Assembly (NCBI GenBank): GCA_937922805.1
Contig: CALAJV010000003.1
Span: 372,001 to 436,000 of the forward strand
Origin: an uncultured Acidimicrobiales bacterium
GTDB taxonomy: Bacteria > Actinomycetota > Acidimicrobiia > Acidimicrobiales > SZUA-35
DNA: 64,000 nucleotides
Reading direction: 5' to 3'
Both the position numbers and the translations under genes were made by a program. The notes under the pieces were generated by a model. The model saw nothing but the letters and a program-made list of their open reading frames with translations. It had not been told where the DNA came from and did not search any database. Shown piece after piece: positions 59,800 through 64,000 of the stretch. Position 1 is the first letter of the stretch. Each line of letters starts with the position of its first letter.

Positions 59800-61581
59800 T
59801 TAACCAAGTTGAGAAGGTTTCAGCGCGAACAGATCTCCTGCACCTGCAGTTACTGCCGATTCAAGTGCCGCCGCGCCGGGAAGGATCTGTTCACCGAAGA
59901 ACTTCGCCGAGACAATCTTCGCCTCATAGAACCCATCCGGATCGCTAGTCATTCCTGACGCTGCGATAGCAGCCCGTGCCGTTAACCCACCACAGACTAC
60001 CGTGCCAAGCATGCGAAGATACGGCGACGACCCAGCGAGCGCTTCGTTCGGATCCTTGGCTCCGTTTTCAAGAAGCCATTGGGATGCCCTTCGAGTGGCC
60101 TCCACAGCCTCCCCGAGGTTCTTGCCAAACTGGCCAAGGGCCTCGATGTTGGCAACTTCACTGCTTGCTTTGGCGATCTGATCGAGGCTATTCATAACAA
60201 CCTCGCCGCCCCGCATTGGGAGTTTTCGGCCCACGAGGTCGGCGGCCTGAATTCCGTTCGTGCCTTCGTAGATCGCTCCGATCCGAATATCTCGGTAGTG
60301 CTGGGCGATGCCGGTCTCTTCTACAAATCCCATGCCACCACATATCTGAACCGCTAACGATGTCAGCTCGTTTCCGAGGTCAGTGCAGAGACTCTTCGAT
60401 AGTGGGATTAAAAGGTCGGCCCATTCTTTTTGCGACTCGGCCTGATCGTTGGGTAGCGAGCTCCGGTCGATGGCAGCCGCGTTCTCATACAGCAGGTACC
60501 GCATCGAGTCGATCCAGGAGCGCTGGGTCATAAGTAGTCGCCGAACGTCAGCATGATCGATAATCGGGCTCGAAGTACCTTTCTCAGCTCCCACCGCCGT
60601 GCCCTGGGTCCGCTCCTGGGAATACTCAAGCGACTGCTGGTAGGCCCGTTCCGCCACCGCTAGCCCCTGTAGCCCAACCGAGAGACGAGCGTTGTTCATC
60701 ATCGTGAACATGTTTCGCATGCCGGTGTTCTCATCACCTACAAGCCAACCGATTGCGCCACCGTTTTCGCCGTAGCTCAACACACAGGTCGGGCTGCCAT
60801 GAATGCCCAGCTTGTGCTCTATTGAGACGCAACTCACATCGTTTCGCGACCCAAGCGAACCGTCGTCATTGACTAAAAACTTTGGCACCAAGAACATCGA
60901 GATTCCCCGAGTTCCTGGGCCGGCATCTGGGGTTCGAGCGAGAACGAGATGAATGATGTTCTCGGCCAGATCGTGTTCACCAAACGTGATGAAGATCTTC
61001 TGTCCGGTGATTTTGTATGAACCGTCGCCGACGGGAACAGCTTTACTGGTCAACGCTCCGACATCAGAACCAGCCTGAGGTTCAGTCAGGTTCATTGTGC
61101 CGGTCCACTCGCCAGTCAGCATCTTCGGAAGATAGGTCGCCTGTTGCTCGCTGGTGCCATGATGGGCAATTGCTTCGATTGCTCCTTGAGTTAGCAGCGG
61201 ACATAACGCAAAGGCCATATTGGCGCTCGTCATCATCTCCTGGATGGCGATCGCCATCGTCCAAGGAAATCCGCCACCACCGAATTCTGGGTCGAAAGGC
61301 ACCGCACCAAATCCGGATGCGACATATTGCTTGTACGCCCGCCGGAAACTCTCAGGGAGCGTGACCGATCCATCCTCTTTGTGGACTGCACCGATTTGAT
61401 CCCCATCACGATTCGTAGGAGCCACGATCTCGGCCATAAACCGACCGATCTCGCTAACTAGCAGTCCGACCGTTTCTCGATCCACATCTTCGAACGGCGG
61501 CGCTTCCAGAAAATCTCCGATAGAGACCACCTCGTCGAGAACAAACTGGATGTCATCTACCGGCGGTGAATAATCGCTCAT
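59800..61581 (-). CDS. Acyl-CoA dehydrogenase family protein (DmdC-like subgroup possible)
   Basis: This 593-residue flavoprotein starts at ATG 61581, with AAGGA six bases upstream; another ATG two codons earlier overlaps that site. It has P-T-N-R-D-G-D, L-T-E-P-Q-A-G-S-D-V-G, G-Q-K-I-F-I-T, Q-I-C-G-G-M-G-F and I-Y-E-G-T-N-G-I-Q, whose Glu is the usual catalytic base. The extra C-terminal domain gives the 590-600 residue length of the long acyl-CoA dehydrogenases, including 3-methylmercaptopropionyl-CoA dehydrogenase (DmdC) and AidB-like proteins. Substrate not determined. It follows lgt in the genome but on the same strand upstream of it, 18 bases apart. Confidence 0.85.
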   Translation of the reverse strand: MSDYSPPVDDIQFVLDEVVSIGDFLEAPPFEDVDRETVGLLVSEIGRFMAEIVAPTNRDGDQIGAVHKEDGSVTLPESFRRAYKQYVASGFGAVPFDPEFGGGGFPWTMAIAIQEMMTSANMAFALCPLLTQGAIEAIAHHGTSEQQATYLPKMLTGEWTGTMNLTEPQAGSDVGALTSKAVPVGDGSYKITGQKIFITFGEHDLAENIIHLVLARTPDAGPGTRGISMFLVPKFLVNDDGSLGSRNDVSCVSIEHKLGIHGSPTCVLSYGENGGAIGWLVGDENTGMRNMFTMMNNARLSVGLQGLAVAERAYQQSLEYSQERTQGTAVGAEKGTSSPIIDHADVRRLLMTQRSWIDSMRYLLYENAAAIDRSSLPNDQAESQKEWADLLIPLSKSLCTDLGNELTSLAVQICGGMGFVEETGIAQHYRDIRIGAIYEGTNGIQAADLVGRKLPMRGGEVVMNSLDQIAKASSEVANIEALGQFGKNLGEAVEATRRASQWLLENGAKDPNEALAGSSPYLRMLGTVVCGGLTARAAIAASGMTSDPDGFYEAKIVSAKFFGEQILPGAAALESAVTAGAGDLFALKPSQLG

Positions 61582-61898
61582 TATCATTCCTTATCTCGAA
61601 TACCTATCGGCTACAAATTGGATGCCGATACCGTTAGCCACACCTGATCACTGTGTGGCTTAACCGAAGCCTAAAAATCGTACAGTGTAAGCCTTTGAGT
61701 GTAAGCGGTAAATTTTAGCAACGCCGAACCCGGGTTCCATAGTGCTTGACTACGCCCCTCTACAAATTGCACTAGGGCTCGCTCAACAGCATGGAATACA
61801 CCTTCTTTTGCTAAAACACTATCGGTTAGGATCTAGGCTCGGCTGAAGCAAACCAGCGTTCCCGCTCCCCTAACTCGATTGGATCGACCGAAATCGCA
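61582..61898. promoter_or_regulatory. Divergent promoter region with a 9-bp direct repeat
   Basis: This 317-base region is between the divergent acyl-CoA dehydrogenase and metallo-beta-lactamase-fold genes. AGTGTAAGC occurs at 61684-61692 and 61698-61706, 14 bases apart. It could be a regulator site, but no regulator gene is adjacent. No gene is supported here. Confidence 0.35.
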
Positions 61899-62723
61899 AT
61901 GAACCTCGTTGAACTCGGCCAAGGCGTATTCGCTTTAACCAATCCTCAGCCTCGATACGGCTACTCGAACGTCGGGCTTGTTATCGACGCTGATGGGCTA
62001 ACAATTTTCGATACAACCGCTACGCCACAGAGCGGCTTGGGGGCACGGCAAGCGATCCTAGAACTCACTGCCGCCCTAGACGTCCCGATAAAGCGGATCG
62101 TGTTGAGTTCGAGCCGAATACCGTTTAGTGGCGGTGGCCAGGCGTTCTGGGCTGCCGCCTTTTACGGCTCAGAAGCAACCAGCGACCAGCTTGACCTTCC
62201 GCCCAATCCCGATGCATTTCGACGACTCCTGCCTGATTTTGCCATTAGCTACCCCGATGAATTCGAGACAAGGCCAATAACGCACACCGTTGGCGAGCAC
62301 GCCTGGTTAACCCCAGCGGCATCGGTCATGCCGTTGTCAGGAGAATCAGCCGCTAACTTAATCCTTCGACTCGAAGAAGCAAACGTTGTCTTCGCTGGCG
62401 CTCTCGCCAGTTTCGGAGTCACCCCGTTGGCCTACGACGGGGACCTGGTGGCCTGGATAGAGGCGTTAGCGACCATCACCGAATTGGGTTCAACGATAAT
62501 TCCGGGCCATGGGCCACCGGGCGGCGCCGCCGATGTGGCCGACCAACTCGCCTACCTTCGGGCCTGCATCGACGCAAACGGCGACCCGAACAAACTCGGG
62601 CCGGGACCATGGGAGTATTGGACTGATCGACGCTTCGATGCAGTCAACGTAGAACGGGCCGCGTTACTCGGGGCCGGGCTCGACCAACTTCCACAATCGA
62701 TGTTAGAACTGCTCGGCTTCTAG
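61899..62723 (+). CDS. Metallo-beta-lactamase-fold protein without the metal-binding motif
   Basis: This 274-residue protein follows the beta-lactamase-like fold: N-V-G-L-V-I-D, D-T-T-A-T, a strand ending I-V-L-S-S-S, then S-G-G-G, later V-F-A-G-A and I-I-P-G-H-G-P. In place of the H-x-H-x-D-H motif expected after I-V-L it has S-S-S-R-I-P-F-S, so the main metal ligands are missing, and only the late His in P-G-H-G-P remains. It is therefore likely a non-metal or inactive relative. It is full length with no frameshift, so the loss is not a sequencing artefact of frame. It converges on carD. Confidence 0.78.
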   Translation: MNLVELGQGVFALTNPQPRYGYSNVGLVIDADGLTIFDTTATPQSGLGARQAILELTAALDVPIKRIVLSSSRIPFSGGGQAFWAAAFYGSEATSDQLDLPPNPDAFRRLLPDFAISYPDEFETRPITHTVGEHAWLTPAASVMPLSGESAANLILRLEEANVVFAGALASFGVTPLAYDGDLVAWIEALATITELGSTIIPGHGPPGGAADVADQLAYLRACIDANGDPNKLGPGPWEYWTDRRFDAVNVERAALLGAGLDQLPQSMLELLGF

Positions 62724-62739
62724 GCGCCGAGCGCGGACA

Positions 62740-63222
62740 TTAGTCCAGCTGCTCTTCGACTTGGTCGAGGGCGTCTTCCTCAGAAACATTCAGAGCGAAA
62801 GAGAGTTCAGAGACCAGGACTTTGCGAGCCTTGTTGTACATGCTCTTTTCGCCAGCTGACAGCCCTTTGGTTTTGTCCCGGAGCGCTAGATTTCGAACAA
62901 CTTCAGCTACTTGGTAGACATCACCGGAGCGAAGTTTCTCCTGGTGGTTCTTGAATCGCCGACTCCAGTTGGCCGGTTCACGAACATCTTTCTTGGCGAG
63001 CAATACAAAGAGATCTTCAACATCTTCTTTGCTTATTGGAAGTCGCATCCCGACTTCATCAGCCATTTCGACCGGAACTCGAACGGTCAGGTTGTCGTGG
63101 ACAGCCTGAAGAACGAAGTACTTCTTTTTCTGACCGGCGATATCGCGAGTCTCGGTGCGTTCGATTACTGCCGCCCCATGATGCGGGTAGACAACTCGAT
63201 CGCCAGATTTGAAGCTCGACAT
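62740..63222 (-). CDS. carD: CarD family transcriptional regulator
   Basis: This 160-residue protein has the CarD/TRCF RNA-polymerase-interaction domain: F-K-S-G-D-R-V-V-Y-P-H-H-G at the start, K-K-K-Y-F-V-L and V-R-V-P-V. It is followed by an all-helical C-terminal domain with W-S-R-R-F-K-N-H and L-S-A-G-E-K-S-M-Y, including the DNA-contacting Trp. CarD binds the RNA polymerase beta subunit and stabilises open complexes, especially at rRNA promoters; it is essential in mycobacteria. AGGAGACTG immediately precedes the ATG. Confidence 0.95.
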   Translation of the reverse strand: MSSFKSGDRVVYPHHGAAVIERTETRDIAGQKKKYFVLQAVHDNLTVRVPVEMADEVGMRLPISKEDVEDLFVLLAKKDVREPANWSRRFKNHQEKLRSGDVYQVAEVVRNLALRDKTKGLSAGEKSMYNKARKVLVSELSFALNVSEEDALDQVEEQLD

Positions 63223-63350
63223 CAGTCTCCTAGACAGAAGGTTTTGCTCCCCACTGTTAGCAGGAGGCTCACGTGCAAACGTACGCGGGGAAATGTACTC
63301 CCTTTAAGGATGGCGGGTAAATCAGAAAACCGCACTCACAAAGTCTATTG

Positions 63351-63551
63351 TCAACTAAAAATTGCTGTAACTAGCGGTACTAGCAGTACTAAAACCATCG
63401 CAGCAGTAGCCACAACAACGGTCCAATACATTCCGGGCCGCCGTTCACGCATGCTAGGGAATGTGTCACCGGATACCGGATCGCTGCCCGATCCAGCACT
63501 TTTGGCGGCCGATCCGCCGCCGACTCGATTTCTACCTGTTGGTCTAGCCAT
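63351..63551 (-). CDS. Small single-pass membrane protein
   Basis: This 66-residue protein is read from ATG 63551. A Gly/Ser/Arg-rich cytoplasmic tail (about 43 residues) leads to one membrane segment, W-T-V-V-V-A-T-A-A-M-V-L-V-L-L, at the C-terminus. A longer frame starts at 63668 but adds residues of no clear character. It has no known family. It is encoded just upstream of carD on the same strand. Confidence 0.45.
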   Translation of the reverse strand: MARPTGRNRVGGGSAAKSAGSGSDPVSGDTFPSMRERRPGMYWTVVVATAAMVLVLLVPLVTAIFS

Positions 63552-63721
63552 GGTCTTGGTGATAGCCAACCAACGGCCAAATGACAACCCCTGTTGGGGC
63601 ACCGCAACGAAGCACCCGCTTGGAAAACAAGCAAAAGGTGCGCTGCCACCCGTCAATCCGGACGACAACGCACCTCATTAAAGCTCTAATCGTTTACACC
63701 ATTCCCGTTTCCGGGAGCCGA

Positions 63722-64000
63722 TTAAGCAGGTACTACGCTTGTCTTGAAAATCTTGTCGATCAGCCGCTTCTTCTCGCCATCCCATAGTGGCCACAAGTGG
63801 TCAAGAATGTATGGAAAGAGACAGAGAACTAGGGAGAGCCAAGAGACGAATAGTCGAGCGATTGCAAGGCCAATGCCAATTGGCTGACCAGTCGCATCAG
63901 AAACCAGCTTGGTGTTCTGCATGCCCTTGCCGATCGACTGACCGGTGGTTCCCATCTTGTAGCCCTTATTGAAAAGCAAATAGGCCACGCCTAGGAGGCC
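63722..64000 (-). CDS. RDD family membrane protein, C-terminal part (cut by window edge)
   Basis: The minus-strand frame is open to the right edge (the codons before the GTG at 63988 read G-L-L-G), so the 5' end is outside. The visible part has G-T-T-G-Q-S-I-G-K-G, I-A-R-L-F-V-S-W and a C-terminal L-I-D-K-I-F-K-T-S-V-V, which match RDD-family proteins, named after Arg and Asp residues in their helices. The function in most bacteria is unknown; some act in ion transport. Confidence 0.65.
   Translation of the reverse strand, partial: GLLGVAYLLFNKGYKMGTTGQSIGKGMQNTKLVSDATGQPIGIGLAIARLFVSWLSLVLCLFPYILDHLWPLWDGEKKRLIDKIFKTSVVPA

Noticed and set aside
62911..63681. 256-codon plus-strand frame overlapping carD
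   Set aside because: CarD is unmistakable on the minus strand, and the plus frame crosses its stop and promoter region without any domain.

Overview
The window looks like a chromosomal segment of a free-living, probably aquatic actinobacterium, most likely of class Acidimicrobiia. This is inferred from gene content and not from a marker tree. The supporting signs are a CarD regulator, MurA with an aspartate at the fosfomycin-target cysteine position as in mycobacteria, a DUF2510-like Tyr/Trp-rich N-terminus, frequent GTG and TTG starts, many lipoproteins with Ser/Thr/Asp-rich linkers, and DUF1501/DUF1800/DUF3179 proteins. Base composition looks to be in the low to mid 50s percent GC by eye (not computed). 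I see no rRNA, phage module, insertion sequence or CRISPR array.

Region 1 (1-17.2 kb) codes mainly for envelope and secreted proteins: a DUF418 membrane protein, a thioredoxin-like lipoprotein, a CSLREA/beta-helix protein, a translationally coupled three-gene membrane cluster of unknown function (4682-9681), a secreted phospholipase-D-fold protein, an anchored PHB-depolymerase-type esterase, a pectate-lyase-like protein and a WD40-type lipoprotein. Region 2 (17.4-24 kb) has tRNA-Val and tRNA-Cys, a DUF2510-like single-pass protein, a 16-bp tandem repeat, and the DUF1501/DUF1800/DUF3179 genes.

Region 3 (23.9-31.8 kb) is a branched-chain-amino-acid-type ABC locus in the order LivG-LivF-LivH-LivM-binding protein-LivH-LivM. 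It has two permease pairs but only one ATPase pair and one binding protein, and a strong hairpin follows the binding protein. Region 4 (32-39.8 kb) has a PEP-utilising protein that lacks the ATP-grasp domain of PPDK, a subtilisin-like protease with four copies of a Cys-bracketed DGDGWGWDG module, a DUF4214-L,D-transpeptidase fusion, a second secreted beta-helix protein, and tRNA-Gly.

Region 5 (39.8-48.9 kb) is a polyol or sugar catabolic locus. One arm codes for a binding protein, two permeases, an ATPase and an SDR dehydrogenase. The divergent arm codes for a mannitol-dehydrogenase-family enzyme, a DeoR regulator and an inositol-monophosphatase-family enzyme. Palindromic operator candidates lie between the arms. 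The layout resembles the Rhodobacter sorbitol/mannitol (smo) operon. Region 6 (48.9-64 kb) is mostly housekeeping: two APH-fold kinases, an Fpg/Nei glycosylase, MetX, a solitary N6-adenine methylase, a DEAD-box helicase, a serine beta-lactamase-fold protein, MurA, Lgt with a long acidic tail, an acyl-CoA dehydrogenase, a metallo-beta-lactamase-fold protein without its metal motif, CarD, and the C-terminal part of an RDD protein running off the right edge.

The best candidate for something undescribed is the 4682-9681 cluster. Two of its proteins end in the same kind of four-cysteine extracytoplasmic module, and the largest resembles a membrane NACHT protein that has no visible P-loop.
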